From JACKOB01 sp024234575 (GTDB lineage Bacteria > Pseudomonadota > Gammaproteobacteria > Pseudomonadales > Oleiphilaceae), in contig JBPJFZ010000019.1 in NCBI GenBank assembly GCA_051208035.1, positions 1 to 64,000 on the forward strand: a stretch of DNA of 64,000 nt, written 5' to 3'. Below are positions 1 to 7,315 of the stretch, piece after piece. A program made the position numbers and the translations under genes. The notes under the pieces were generated by a model. That model was not told the DNA's origin and did not search any database. It saw only the letters and a program-made list of their open reading frames with translations. Positions within the stretch are counted from its first letter, which is position 1. Each line of letters starts with the position of its first letter.

Positions 1-124
1 CGTGAACACTAAATTTTGTCATGCGGAAAAAGTGTTCACGCTTAGGCAAAAATCAGTGTTCACAGTTAAGAAAATTAGGTGTTCACGCTAGAGAAAAACT
101 GGTGTTCACGGTTGGGAAAAATAC
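1..124. repeat. Iteron-like repeat array
   Basis: Four direct copies of a 23-24 bp unit begin with GTGTTCAC at 32, 56, 79 and 102. Each is followed by a variable G/T/A-rich part and an A-run (consensus GTGTTCACGSTTRGGMAAAA). A fifth copy of the 9-mer lies inverted at 1-9. Regular spacing of about two helical turns is what plasmid-type replication iterons, or binding sites for a TnsB-like transposase at a transposon end, look like. No replication or transposase gene is recognisable next to it inside the window, so the role is inferred. The array may continue to the left of position 1. Confidence 0.6.
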
Positions 125-805
125 GCAGTTGCTCTATCTGACCCATACCGCCAGTTTTTAGCCTATAAGGCGGGAGGGTCAGAACACAATCTCAGACAGA
201 CCGAATTCTCGATTAATTTGTTGGTTGAATTAGCTAAAACAGTGGTAGAACTCTACGAATCATGGCGCGCTGAGTACAACATCAATGTCAATATGCCTCA
301 GGAGAGGATCCACCTGGTTCCATACATTCGTTCTAGAACCGTTGACGATACTGGATACCATCGATTTGTTTGGGCGCGGCTTCGAACAAAATCTCATAGG
401 GTTATGTGTGGGGACGTTGGGTCGCCTGGGATTGCAGAAATTACTCCGGGAAAAAATGGCGATTATTCGCAAAAAAAGCTTAATTCGATTCTCTCAGTGT
501 ATAACAAAGCGGGTCTAGAGATGTTGGTTGATACGGAGCATGTCTTACGGTTTTGTCGGCGTGAATACGGCTTTCTTTCTACGATGAGATCTTCCATGAA
601 GGCTGCTTCGAGGATGAATCACTTTCAGGAGTTAACAATGAAATCCTCTCGTCGTCGACTGGAGGGTGAAGAGGTCGAGGCGTTAAATGATATGAATGCT
701 GAATTGCAGGAAGAAAGGCTTACATTTGATCCATTTGGATTGCCGGTTAAAAAATCGTTGGTAAAACCAGTTAGCAGAAAATTGGAGGGCTTCCAGAATG
801 ATTAA
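92..805 (+). CDS. Hypothetical protein, start uncertain
   Basis: I do not recognise this protein. The first usable start is TTG at 218 (195 residues), but the same frame is open back to a stop at 89-91. The translation from about 113 to 217 looks protein-like (for example SDPYRQFLAYKAG), with no ATG, GTG or TTG in it. Either translation begins at an unusual codon or the 5' end of the gene has been cut off by the repeat array at 32-124. A GGAGGG at 173-178 has no suitable start codon behind it. The C-terminal part is charged and probably helical. The next gene overlaps the 3' end by 8 bp, so the two are likely co-translated. Confidence 0.5.
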   Translation, partial: RKTGVHGWEKYAVALSDPYRQFLAYKAGGSEHNLRQTEFSINLLVELAKTVVELYESWRAEYNINVNMPQERIHLVPYIRSRTVDDTGYHRFVWARLRTKSHRVMCGDVGSPGIAEITPGKNGDYSQKKLNSILSVYNKAGLEMLVDTEHVLRFCRREYGFLSTMRSSMKAASRMNHFQELTMKSSRRRLEGEEVEALNDMNAELQEERLTFDPFGLPVKKSLVKPVSRKLEGFQND

Positions 806-1343
806 TATATTCAAACGAATAAGTTCTTGGATACGACGCGGTTGGTTTATTCTCGACTATGAATTTGTCGCAGGACTGGCATACAGTCTAAATGCTCGAC
901 AATTAGACCAGGTGACGGTTCAGGATGTTATCTCGACGATTGATTTGTTGGGAATTAACTATTCGCAACGGAAGGTTTGTAAATGGTTTCATAAGTGGGA
1001 AAAGACCGAGGATTCAAAAGCGAAAGCTCTTGTATTAGAGGTGTTCTACTCTCAGCGTGAGGCCTACTCCGAAAGTGCGGCAGAGACAGAGATAGCTCTA
1101 AGAAAGTTGGTTGATATTGCGTGTGGGAGTAGATATTACCTCCATGATCACTATGAAACCTACGAGAGAATTATTGTAGCCGACCCACAAACTGAGCAAC
1201 GCGTAGTGCGTTGGATGATGCGGATTCGACCGTTGCTGACACAGCTTATATTGAAGAACTGGTATATGCAATATCGAGGGGAGTCTGAATCTGTTATGCA
1301 GCTGAATGAGGCATATAGGCCTGAGAATTATCCTCTCGATTAG
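798..1343 (+). CDS. Hypothetical protein, 181 aa
   Basis: Not recognised. It starts inside the end of the preceding gene (ATG at 798, upstream stop at 803-805), with GGAGGG about 12 bp upstream, so it belongs to the same operon. The N-terminus is basic with a short hydrophobic patch (residues about 12-30, RRGWFILDYEFVAGLAYSL). The rest is soluble, with many aromatic residues and charged helices. No cysteine cluster, P-loop or catalytic motif is visible. Its place beside a serine recombinase and an iteron-like array suggests a mobile-element accessory protein. Confidence 0.6.
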   Translation: MINIFKRISSWIRRGWFILDYEFVAGLAYSLNARQLDQVTVQDVISTIDLLGINYSQRKVCKWFHKWEKTEDSKAKALVLEVFYSQREAYSESAAETEIALRKLVDIACGSRYYLHDHYETYERIIVADPQTEQRVVRWMMRIRPLLTQLILKNWYMQYRGESESVMQLNEAYRPENYPLD

Positions 1344-1409
1344 GTTTGCGGTTTACCTGCGTCTGAACAAGACATTGTCGTTTAGCTTGCAATTGTTAGG
1401 AACACTGTA

Positions 1410-1428
1410 TTCTCCAAATTTAAGGAGA
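1410..1428 (+). promoter_or_regulatory. Hairpin that covers a ribosome-binding site
   Basis: TTCTCC and GGAGAA are separated by eight A/T bases. They form a 6-bp perfect stem whose right arm contains the Shine-Dalgarno sequence AAGGAGAA of the zinc-ribbon gene starting at 1435. Such a stem could limit translation of that gene. The stem is short and the regulatory role is inferred. Confidence 0.35.
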
Positions 1429-1434
1429 ATACAG

Positions 1435-1632
1435 ATGTCTGAAATAGATGAGCGAATTATATGTCCGCATTGCGGTCGACGAATTACGCCAAGGCTGTCA
1501 TTTTTGCACGGCGAACCGTATCGTACCTGGTGCCCTTATTGCAAGGGCCGCTTGGACGATGACGATGGCATTTTACCTGGAGTGTTGCTGTTAGTCCTGA
1601 TCGCTACTGCACTTTATTATTGGATTGAATGA
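1435..1632 (+). CDS. Small zinc-ribbon membrane protein
   Basis: A 65-residue protein. The ATG at 1435 is preferred over an in-frame start at 1306 because AAGGAGAA lies 7 bp upstream and the longer form overlaps the previous gene. Residues about 9-42 carry two cysteine pairs (CPHCGRR and CPYCKGR), a zinc-ribbon arrangement. Residues about 47-62 (GVLLLVLIATALYYW) form one C-terminal transmembrane helix. The protein would sit in the inner membrane with the ribbon in the cytoplasm. Its function is unknown. Small membrane proteins with one zinc ribbon are common in mobile elements but are not diagnostic of any one system. Confidence 0.65.
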   Translation: MSEIDERIICPHCGRRITPRLSFLHGEPYRTWCPYCKGRLDDDDGILPGVLLLVLIATALYYWIE

Positions 1633-1656
1633 TTACCTAGTAGCCGTTTAGCTATA

Positions 1657-1959
1657 CTAATGAATTAATCGAGTCAATTCGGGACATATAACGCCCTCAA
1701 ACTGAGCGACTCTTGCCAGCTGTAAAATCAGTAGGGCTGAAATTACTGCCGAGTCCGTGGGATGTGGGTGAATATGACGCATTCGAGTGATAATTCTCTT
1801 AAGGAGAATTTTTGCATCTAAATATCCGCATATCCCTGTTCTGGGGGAGGTCATTAGCCACTCATGGTAAATGTAGATTGCCTGATCCACGTCTGATTCG
1901 TAAGTTGGCCATCCAGACTTTTCCAACCATTCACCCACGTCTGCCTCTATTTCGATCAT
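1657..1959 (-). CDS. Hypothetical protein, 100 aa
   Basis: The minus-strand frame is open up to a TTG at 2100. The ATG at 1959 is preceded by GAGG about 8 bp upstream and gives a 100-residue acidic-to-neutral helical protein (MIEIEADVGEWLEKSG...). No motif is recognised. It is the only minus-strand gene in the serine-recombinase element. It converges with the zinc-ribbon gene, separated by 24 bp. Confidence 0.5.
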   Translation of the reverse strand: MIEIEADVGEWLEKSGWPTYESDVDQAIYIYHEWLMTSPRTGICGYLDAKILLKRIITRMRHIHPHPTDSAVISALLILQLARVAQFEGVICPELTRLIH

Positions 1960-2267
1960 AGTAATTACCTCGATTATTAGATCAGCTAAAAATACGTTAA
2001 TTCCGAAATGCGCAAGCTCCTGAGAACGGAATTTGGTTTTCCAGAGATGGATGACAGGTTGCGTTTTTAACCCATGTGTTAATTTTGAGTGTTTGACCAA
2101 GTAGCTGTTTTTATTTGGGAATAGCTATCAAGCAAGAAAAGAAGGGGTATTACAGCGTTAATTTTACGGTGGATTAAATGCCGTGGATTTTCGTCATGTT
2201 TTGAGAGTTTTCGGTTCCGGTCTCTGTGTTGAAATGACCACATTAAACAACATTGGAGAAATGCTTA

Positions 2268-2492
2268 ATGAAACAGCTTTTAAGTTCGTTATTTCATCAA
2301 TTCATAGTTGCGTCTTCCAGACTAATTAGTGAACTGGCCAATTTAACTAATGAGCAGTTGGAAGCATTGCATAGGCTGGCTGATTTGGTCGTAAAAGAAA
2401 TTGTGAATGACTTAACACAACAGGAGGTCAGTACCAAAGACACCGAAAATCAAAATCTTGTTGAAGGGGTAGGTAATGAAAGACAATCCTAA
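2268..2492 (+). CDS. Hypothetical small helical protein
   Basis: A 74-residue protein from ATG 2268, with GGAGAA 7 bp upstream. Another ATG at 2261 is in a different frame that closes quickly. The composition is leucine-rich in the first half (residues about 5-45), suggesting a two-helix bundle, and acidic at the end. It overlaps the next gene by 17 bp. The pair sits directly upstream of the serine recombinase, a position where small regulators or directionality factors are often found. That is context only; the sequence shows no recognisable DNA-binding motif. Confidence 0.5.
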   Translation: MKQLLSSLFHQFIVASSRLISELANLTNEQLEALHRLADLVVKEIVNDLTQQEVSTKDTENQNLVEGVGNERQS

Positions 2493-2676
2493 GTTTACTA
2501 AAAAACCGAATGGAGTGTATTCACAAAAGGTAGTAGAAGAAAATCAAGAGTTCTTTGACCTGGAGACCGAAGAAGGATGCCAAAAAATGCTGATGTTAGC
2601 GTTTGATGAATTGCTTGAAACTCAAGATGGTTCAAAGATTCTCGAGAGAAGACCTAAGCCATTGCGGCATGGATAG
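2476..2676 (+). CDS. Hypothetical small protein
   Basis: A 66-residue protein starting within the previous gene (ATG 2476, with an AAGGGG/TAGGT purine stretch about 6 bp upstream). It is strongly charged, with many lysines at the start and glutamates in the middle. No domain is recognised. It ends 41 bp before the serine recombinase and is probably in the same transcript. Confidence 0.5.
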   Translation: MKDNPKFTKKPNGVYSQKVVEENQEFFDLETEEGCQKMLMLAFDELLETQDGSKILERRPKPLRHG

Positions 2677-2717
2677 AGAGCTAACCACTGTTTGAAAGAT
2701 AAACCTAGTTAGGAGCA

Positions 2718-4307
2718 ATGTCGTATATGAGAGCCGCAATTTACGCCCGTTACTCAACGGACAAACAAAGCGAGTCTTCAATTGAAGATCAAGTTAGCCT
2801 ATGTAAGGTGCGTATAGATTTCGAGGGCTGGACGTTAGTTAACGTTTATAAAGACGAAGGCATTTCTGGCTCGACACCTGTTGCGCGTCGGGTTGGAGGA
2901 ATAAAGTTATTGAGTGATGCGATGGCTAATAGCTTTGATGTGTTAGCTATTGAAGGATTGGATAGACTCAGCCGAGACCTTGTTGAACAAGAAACTATAG
3001 TAAGAAGACTTGAACATAGAGGAATTCGTATATTAGGACTGTCGGATGGATATGACTCTGAGCAATCCGGTAGGCAACTTGTCAGAGGTATGCGAGGACT
3101 GATTAATGAAATGTACCTGGAAGATCTTAAGAAGAAAACGCATCGAGGTATGTCTGGTCAGGTTGCCAGGGGCTTTGCCGCAGGGGCAGCTCCATTTGGT
3201 TATAGGAACGTCAAGACAGACCATGGTTCAAATATCGAGATTGATACTGAATCAGCACGCAGGGTAAATTGGATTTTCGAAGAGTTTGCAGGAGGTCGTT
3301 CCTGTAAAAGTATTGTATGCGAGCTGAATGAGAAAAAAATTAAAAGCCCTAGGGGATCTAGTTGGGGGGTGTCAGGCTTGTATGGCAGTCCTGCTAAAGG
3401 TTCTGGTTTATTAAATAATGAGCTCTATATAGGTCGTCATATTTGGAATCGCTCTCAATGGCTCAAAGATCCCGACACTGGAAAGCGTGTACGTGTCGAA
3501 CGACCTGAATCAGAATGGAGTATCAATGAAAGAGAGGATTTAAGAATCGTCTCAGATGATCTTTGGCAAAGAGTCAGAGCTCGTTTTAACGAGTCCCGTT
3601 ATAAAGGTGGGATAAAAGGAAAGGGTGGCCGAGTTAGATCGTTGCTGGGTGGACTCATGTCTTGTGGAAAATGTGGCTCGCCTGTTGTCGTTGTCAGTTC
3701 GCATAGTTATGGATGTTCGAATCGTATGAATCGTGGTCCTGCCGTCTGTGAAGGTGTGAATGTAAATAGAAAGGAGGCTGAGCAAAAGCTCTTGTCTGAA
3801 ATTCAGGAAATGCTTCTTAGTGAAGAATTAGTTGAATATGCCTATATAGAAACGATGAAGGTGCTCAATGATTTGAATGTGAATGAAGATCAGTCTAGAA
3901 AGGAATTGCTCAAAAGAGTTGATGATTTAGACAAAGAGATTGAAAGATATATTGAAGCAATCGGTGCGATCGGCATATCAGATTCAATTGCGAAGAAGTT
4001 AAAAGTTGCAGAAATTGAGAAAGCGCGTTTAGAAGATGACTTGTCACGGGAACCGCAGGAAGTGAAACTACCTGATCTTCCAGATATTAAAAAACTTTAT
4101 AAAGAAATGGTAAAAGATTTACAGCAATCGCTTAAAAGCGAAGTTAACGAAGCGAGAAAACACTTAAAAGATCTTTTAGGAGAAGTGGACATAAATAAAG
4201 AGGGCTCAGAAATTTATGCCCATATAAAAACAAACCCAGTTGCGTCGTTAAACGTAACTGGGTCTGTAGGTGTGGTAGCGGGGGCCGGACGCGACTTTGT
4301 CTTGTAA
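2718..4307 (+). CDS. Large serine recombinase with tRNA-encoded C-terminus
   Basis: A site-specific integrase/excisionase of the large serine recombinase family (529 residues, normal length). The resolvase domain is at residues 1-150, with the nucleophile Ser13 in YARYS, DEGISG at about 47-52 and the GLDRLSRD motif. The recombinase domain follows (about 165-290). A zinc ribbon with four cysteines lies at about 316-345 (CGKC...C...C). A coiled coil covers about 370-480. AGGAG lies only 2 bp before ATG 2718 and 11 bp before ATG 2727, so the protein may begin at MRAAIYARYS. The last codons read through a terminator-like stem-loop and a tRNA-fMet fragment, giving VVAGAG followed by RDFVL. With the intact tRNA downstream the frame would give VVAGAGFEPTTFGL. 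Confidence 0.92.
   Translation: MSYMRAAIYARYSTDKQSESSIEDQVSLCKVRIDFEGWTLVNVYKDEGISGSTPVARRVGGIKLLSDAMANSFDVLAIEGLDRLSRDLVEQETIVRRLEHRGIRILGLSDGYDSEQSGRQLVRGMRGLINEMYLEDLKKKTHRGMSGQVARGFAAGAAPFGYRNVKTDHGSNIEIDTESARRVNWIFEEFAGGRSCKSIVCELNEKKIKSPRGSSWGVSGLYGSPAKGSGLLNNELYIGRHIWNRSQWLKDPDTGKRVRVERPESEWSINEREDLRIVSDDLWQRVRARFNESRYKGGIKGKGGRVRSLLGGLMSCGKCGSPVVVVSSHSYGCSNRMNRGPAVCEGVNVNRKEAEQKLLSEIQEMLLSEELVEYAYIETMKVLNDLNVNEDQSRKELLKRVDDLDKEIERYIEAIGAIGISDSIAKKLKVAEIEKARLEDDLSREPQEVKLPDLPDIKKLYKEMVKDLQQSLKSEVNEARKHLKDLLGEVDINKEGSEIYAHIKTNPVASLNVTGSVGVVAGAGRDFVL
4229..4263 (-). terminator. Displaced terminator of tRNA-fMet
   Basis: Read on the minus strand, 9 bp after the tRNA-like CCA there is a stem ACCCAGTTACG/CGCAACTGGGT with an 8-base loop. 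It is followed by TTGTTTTTAT. This is a classic intrinsic terminator in the right place for the tRNA now at 37262-37338. The 33-kb insertion has separated the two, and the terminator is now coding sequence on the other strand (recombinase residues about 507-516). Confidence 0.7.
4273..4289. repeat. Attachment site copy, left end of 33-kb island
   Basis: TGGTAGCGGGGGCCGGA is identical to 37262-37278, the last 17 bases of the tRNA-fMet gene, and lies in the same orientation. Similarity ends exactly after the 17 bases on the right side. This marks the distal junction of the island inserted at the tRNA. Confidence 0.88.
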
Positions 4308-4350
4308 GTTGTTGATTTTAATGGTGTCCGAGTTTTTCATATTTTGAAGT

Positions 4351-4369
4351 ACCAACAAATGTACCAACA
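4351..4369 (+). promoter_or_regulatory. Candidate integrase arm sites, left
   Basis: Two GTACCAACA copies are spaced 11 bp apart, 60-80 bp inside the left junction. The same 9-mer occurs twice in the same orientation at 37128-37146 near the right junction. Repeated short motifs near both att junctions are what arm-type binding sites of tyrosine integrases look like. The binding itself is inferred. Confidence 0.45.
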
Positions 4370-4450
4370 TTATTTTCTGCAACAGGTTTTTTATAGCATA
4401 CTTGTTTCCTTAATCACAAGACTATACCTTCAGCGCGTCTTTCCAAAGAG
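4362..4450. repeat. 89-bp duplication, copy A (truncated gene end)
   Basis: About 89 bp match 7706-7794 with roughly five mismatches. On the minus strand the copy still encodes the last residues LWKDALKV and the stop of the membrane protein at 7766-8281, but the rest of that gene is absent. The radical SAM cassette lies exactly between the two copies. This suggests insertion or exchange of the cassette by recombination in this 3' end. Confidence 0.75.
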
Positions 4451-4464
4451 GGGAGGGTTTCGCT

Positions 4465-5565
4465 TTATCCTGCCAGATAGTTTTCAGTAGGTATGCGATG
4501 TAGTTTATCTAATAGTCTATTTTCGGAATCTAAATAGTATTCAACGTCGTTTATTTTTAATCTTCGAACAACCTTATATCTGGTTTCTAATTCTGAACAT
4601 CTTTCCCACCATAGTCCATCCTGCTCTTGTAAATCTACTTCACTGTCGAAGTTGTCTTGGACTATGCCTCGTGCCTCTTCTCCTGTAGCAGGCAACTTGA
4701 ACTGTTCGTCTAAGAGCACACTTTCGAGCTCAAGTTCAGAAGAAAGGAATATAGCCCAAACCAATTCCCCAGACAGGTCTAAAGGAATAATATAGTAGGG
4801 GAGACCTCCTGAAATTAAGTGGACCTCGTACTTCTTAATAATTGGGTTGGCGCCTCCTCCAAGTATTTTATGTGCGACTCCTAGCCCATAGTGAGCTATA
4901 TCTCCAATAGCTAACTCTTCTGCTTCACTAAAAGTTACGCCGCCAAAACCACCACCAGAAGGCCTCGGGAGGTTTGGAATGGAAATCGAGTTAACAACAT
5001 CTTGTGACCCTTCGCAAACTGTGACGATTTTGTTTGCCCACTGAGTACCAGATAATGCACCTACGGGTTTAACTGGATTTAAGTAATCGTTTTTAAAAGA
5101 CTCGTTGAGGGGTTTATAAATAATGCCTGAGTGGCCTCTGGATGGATCTGATATATATAAGCCTGCAACTACACCGGACTCTTTACTAGGATCATCAAAA
5201 GTCGCTTTTACTCCTTCAACGACAACCCAATGCCTTCCTTGTGATATTAAAATACATGGGGGCATAGAATAGTAAACAACGGAGCGAGTTATTTTTGCAA
5301 TACATTGAAAGAAACTTTCGTAGGATAAGTCGTCAACAGTGAATGTAACAGGAATTTTAGCTTCTTCTATTAAGTAATCTGCCAAAGCCTCTGGGTCTGT
5401 ATAGAACTTCTTAGGCTCTAGCATGTGTTGCCTAGTGCCTTCCCAGATTGAATCTTGGTTAGTCGTAATTCCATAATAGTTAGATACCATTTCAATACAA
5501 GCTGGTCCACAATATTTGAAGCTTGATTGCCTAACCCTGTTTATATTCAGCCGAAAGTCTTCCAT
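4465..5565 (-). CDS. C39-type cysteine peptidase, likely leader peptidase
   Basis: 366 residues from ATG 5565. A TTG start at 5580 would add five residues, but GGA lies upstream of the ATG. The N-terminus has the C39/papain-like layout: Gln13, then FKYCGPACIEM with the likely nucleophile Cys19, His112 in GRHWVVVEG, and Asp140 in YISDP. C39 peptidases cut RiPP and bacteriocin leaders after a double glycine. Here the upstream 68-residue peptide has a GGG before its short Cys-containing tail. Unlike the usual bacteriocin exporter there is no ABC transporter part. Instead a glycine-rich linker (about 195-210) leads to a C-terminal region of about 160 residues that I do not recognise. A soluble cytoplasmic location is likely. 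Confidence 0.75.
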   Translation of the reverse strand: MEDFRLNINRVRQSSFKYCGPACIEMVSNYYGITTNQDSIWEGTRQHMLEPKKFYTDPEALADYLIEEAKIPVTFTVDDLSYESFFQCIAKITRSVVYYSMPPCILISQGRHWVVVEGVKATFDDPSKESGVVAGLYISDPSRGHSGIIYKPLNESFKNDYLNPVKPVGALSGTQWANKIVTVCEGSQDVVNSISIPNLPRPSGGGFGGVTFSEAEELAIGDIAHYGLGVAHKILGGGANPIIKKYEVHLISGGLPYYIIPLDLSGELVWAIFLSSELELESVLLDEQFKLPATGEEARGIVQDNFDSEVDLQEQDGLWWERCSELETRYKVVRRLKINDVEYYLDSENRLLDKLHRIPTENYLAG

Positions 5566-5585
5566 CAAATAAAATTCCAAAGTTG

Positions 5586-5619
5586 AAGCAGGATCTAGCT
5601 ACAACATTAGCTCCTGCTT
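5586..5619. promoter_or_regulatory. Stem-loop between precursor and peptidase genes
   Basis: AAGCAGGA and TCCTGCTT pair perfectly, with an extra inner GCTA/TAGC pairing, in the gap between the peptide gene and the peptidase gene. On the plus strand it is followed by GTTTTTTG, so it could stop antisense transcription. On the coding strand there is no T-run, so it more likely stabilises the upstream mRNA or separates expression of the two genes. Confidence 0.5.
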
Positions 5620-5627
5620 GTTTTTTG

Positions 5628-5834
5628 CTAAGCTCCAGTAGCGCAAATAAAACACTCTTTACCACCGCCTAGATCACCGGCTTGGTCTTTGAGTGCTATG
5701 ACTCTCTTCAAGTTGAGTATTGCTACTTGGTCGATCGTCAAGTCCGCAGCGCTGATGTCGTTCCAATCTTCCGCTTGCTCTAACAAGTCCTTTAGAGAAG
5801 GGTTTTGTGCATCAAGATTTATTCGGTCTGGCAT
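5628..5834 (-). CDS. Candidate RiPP precursor peptide
   Basis: 68 residues, ATG 5834, with GAGGA 6 bp upstream lying in the last codons of the radical SAM gene (2-bp gap), so the two are coupled. The leader is acidic and helical (about residues 10-52). It is followed by DLGGG at 54-58 and a ten-residue tail KECFICATGA with Cys61 and Cys64. A leader, a glycine cleavage site and a short cysteine tail between a radical SAM enzyme and a C39 peptidase fit a ribosomally made, modified peptide. No homologue is recalled. The modification (thioether, C-C crosslink or other) cannot be read from the sequence. Confidence 0.7.
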   Translation of the reverse strand: MPDRINLDAQNPSLKDLLEQAEDWNDISAADLTIDQVAILNLKRVIALKDQAGDLGGGKECFICATGA

Positions 5835-5836
5835 AA

Positions 5837-7315
5837 TTATTCCTCTTTCATCGTTACTTGGTTTCTTTTGGGCTGATAGCCCATCTTACTGGTATATTCA
5901 CCAGTAAGATTCTTGTGTGCCTCCATAGCACCTATTATTCTGGCGTGCTTCTTACTTCCTGGAACTATGGCTGCAGCGTTTTGGAGGGTGCGAAGAACCG
6001 CAGCTTCCTGAAATGCCTGATAGAAAGGACTTGTTTCTAAGCCTGGAGAATTAGAATTTAGCATGTCCGCTACGCAAATATCACCAACAATTCCTCGATA
6101 CCAAGGAGCATTAGTTCCTGCATCTGACAAAGCCTTCCATGAAAAATCTTTCTGATAGTTTTCTCGAGATTTTTCTATGAAAGATATAGAGTCTCCTCTT
6201 TTCCCCAAATGTAGACTTTCATTCTCAGAAAATGTGTAGCATGGCATTGTTTGCCCAGAAGGCATTATTGTTGTTAAGTTGGATGCTGTGCACGCATGTA
6301 AATACGGACGAGCGTGGCCAAACGTGACGCCATAAGCAAACCTGAAAAGATTGTTGTCGTATAGCCAATCTTTATCATTTGGACTAGTCCACTTTGAGCT
6401 GATTTTATCCCAAATTGAATCTACGGCTTCAATGACCTGTCGTTTTGCCTCTTCTATTGTAAATTGGTTCTTTGTTGAAGTTTCGGCTGCGTCGCCAAGC
6501 GCTTCTACGAATTGGACCTTTGTTAGAGGAGATATTTTGTTTAAGAATTCAATAGTTTCGAGATATGAAAGTCCGGCCTTTATGTGTCGCTCATCAAAAA
6601 CTCCAACGACTGCGTAAGGAAATTCATGCATCTCTAAGTAATTACAATAAGCGACTGCTTGGTCGTAACTTCCCCGGCCAGAAATTGTTTTTCTTTCTGC
6701 ATCGTGAATTTCTCTTGGTCCATCTATACTGACAGAAACACTAATATGATATTTTCTCCATGTTTCCAGATGCTTTGACGCATTGCCAGTGCCGTTGGTG
6801 GTTAGGGCAAAATGCACATTTTTTCCTAAAGTTTTAGTAACGTGCGAGCAAATGTCATTTATCAAATCCATGCGCAAAGTCGGCTCGCCACCGAAAAACT
6901 TAATAAAATCTATATTTTCATGCTGCGAAAACAAATCATCGATTCTGTCAATGACTTCAGATGGGTGCATTTTATTAATCGCTATTCCAAAAGATCCCTG
7001 CTTAGCAAGACAATATGAACAGCCAAGATTGCATGATTGCGTGACTACTAGAGCTATTCCTGGAGTGTGTCTTCGGTATAGTTCCGCTGCTGAGCGTCCA
7101 TTCAAAATATCTCTGAACTCAGACTCAATCTCGGGTAAAGCGTCGATTGTTGTTATTATTGAATCATGTTTTGATAAAGGAGCTGAAAGCCTTGCCTTTT
7201 CGTACTCATACTCATTAAGTCTGTATAGAGAGCAGGTCAGAGGGATAAAACCGAAAGGCTTTCCATCTATATCGTGACTAACCAGAAATTGGTTATCGGG
7301 GGAGCAGGAACGCAT
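5837..7315 (-). CDS. Radical SAM / SPASM-like peptide maturase
   Basis: 492 residues, ATG 7315, with AAAAGGAG 7 bp upstream. The radical SAM cluster is CNLGCSYC (Cys95, Cys99, Cys102), followed by FFGGEPTLR at 141-149 for SAM binding. Downstream cysteines at 342, 359 and 414 suit one or more auxiliary iron-sulfur clusters, as in SPASM-type RiPP maturases and sulfatase-maturing enzymes. The order maturase, precursor, peptidase on one transcript points to modification of the 68-residue peptide encoded next. The N-terminal 85 residues could be a peptide-recognition part, but I do not see a clear RRE fold by eye. An anaerobic sulfatase maturase is less likely because no sulfatase is nearby. Confidence 0.85.
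   Translation of the reverse strand: MRSCSPDNQFLVSHDIDGKPFGFIPLTCSLYRLNEYEYEKARLSAPLSKHDSIITTIDALPEIESEFRDILNGRSAAELYRRHTPGIALVVTQSCNLGCSYCLAKQGSFGIAINKMHPSEVIDRIDDLFSQHENIDFIKFFGGEPTLRMDLINDICSHVTKTLGKNVHFALTTNGTGNASKHLETWRKYHISVSVSIDGPREIHDAERKTISGRGSYDQAVAYCNYLEMHEFPYAVVGVFDERHIKAGLSYLETIEFLNKISPLTKVQFVEALGDAAETSTKNQFTIEEAKRQVIEAVDSIWDKISSKWTSPNDKDWLYDNNLFRFAYGVTFGHARPYLHACTASNLTTIMPSGQTMPCYTFSENESLHLGKRGDSISFIEKSRENYQKDFSWKALSDAGTNAPWYRGIVGDICVADMLNSNSPGLETSPFYQAFQEAAVLRTLQNAAAIVPGSKKHARIIGAMEAHKNLTGEYTSKMGYQPKRNQVTMKEE

Larger units (their letters stand above)
1..4289. mobile_element. Partial integrated element with large serine recombinase
   Basis: The stretch from the window edge to the tRNA-derived core at 4273-4289 holds iteron-like repeats, five or six small unrecognised genes and a large serine recombinase as the last gene. 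The recombinase reading frame runs through a tRNA terminator and into the tRNA 3' end. That is a known arrangement when an element has integrated into the 3' end of a tRNA gene by recombination within its own integrase gene. The left boundary lies outside the window. The small genes are AT-richer and less familiar than the chromosomal genes on the right of the window. Confidence 0.6.

Noticed and set aside
32..124. Repeat array as a CRISPR
   Set aside because: The repeated part is only about 9 bp well conserved with a similar A-rich remainder, so there are no distinct spacers; iteron-like array fits better.
6783..7277. 164-codon plus-strand frame
   Set aside because: Antisense shadow of the radical SAM gene, whose motifs are clear on the minus strand.
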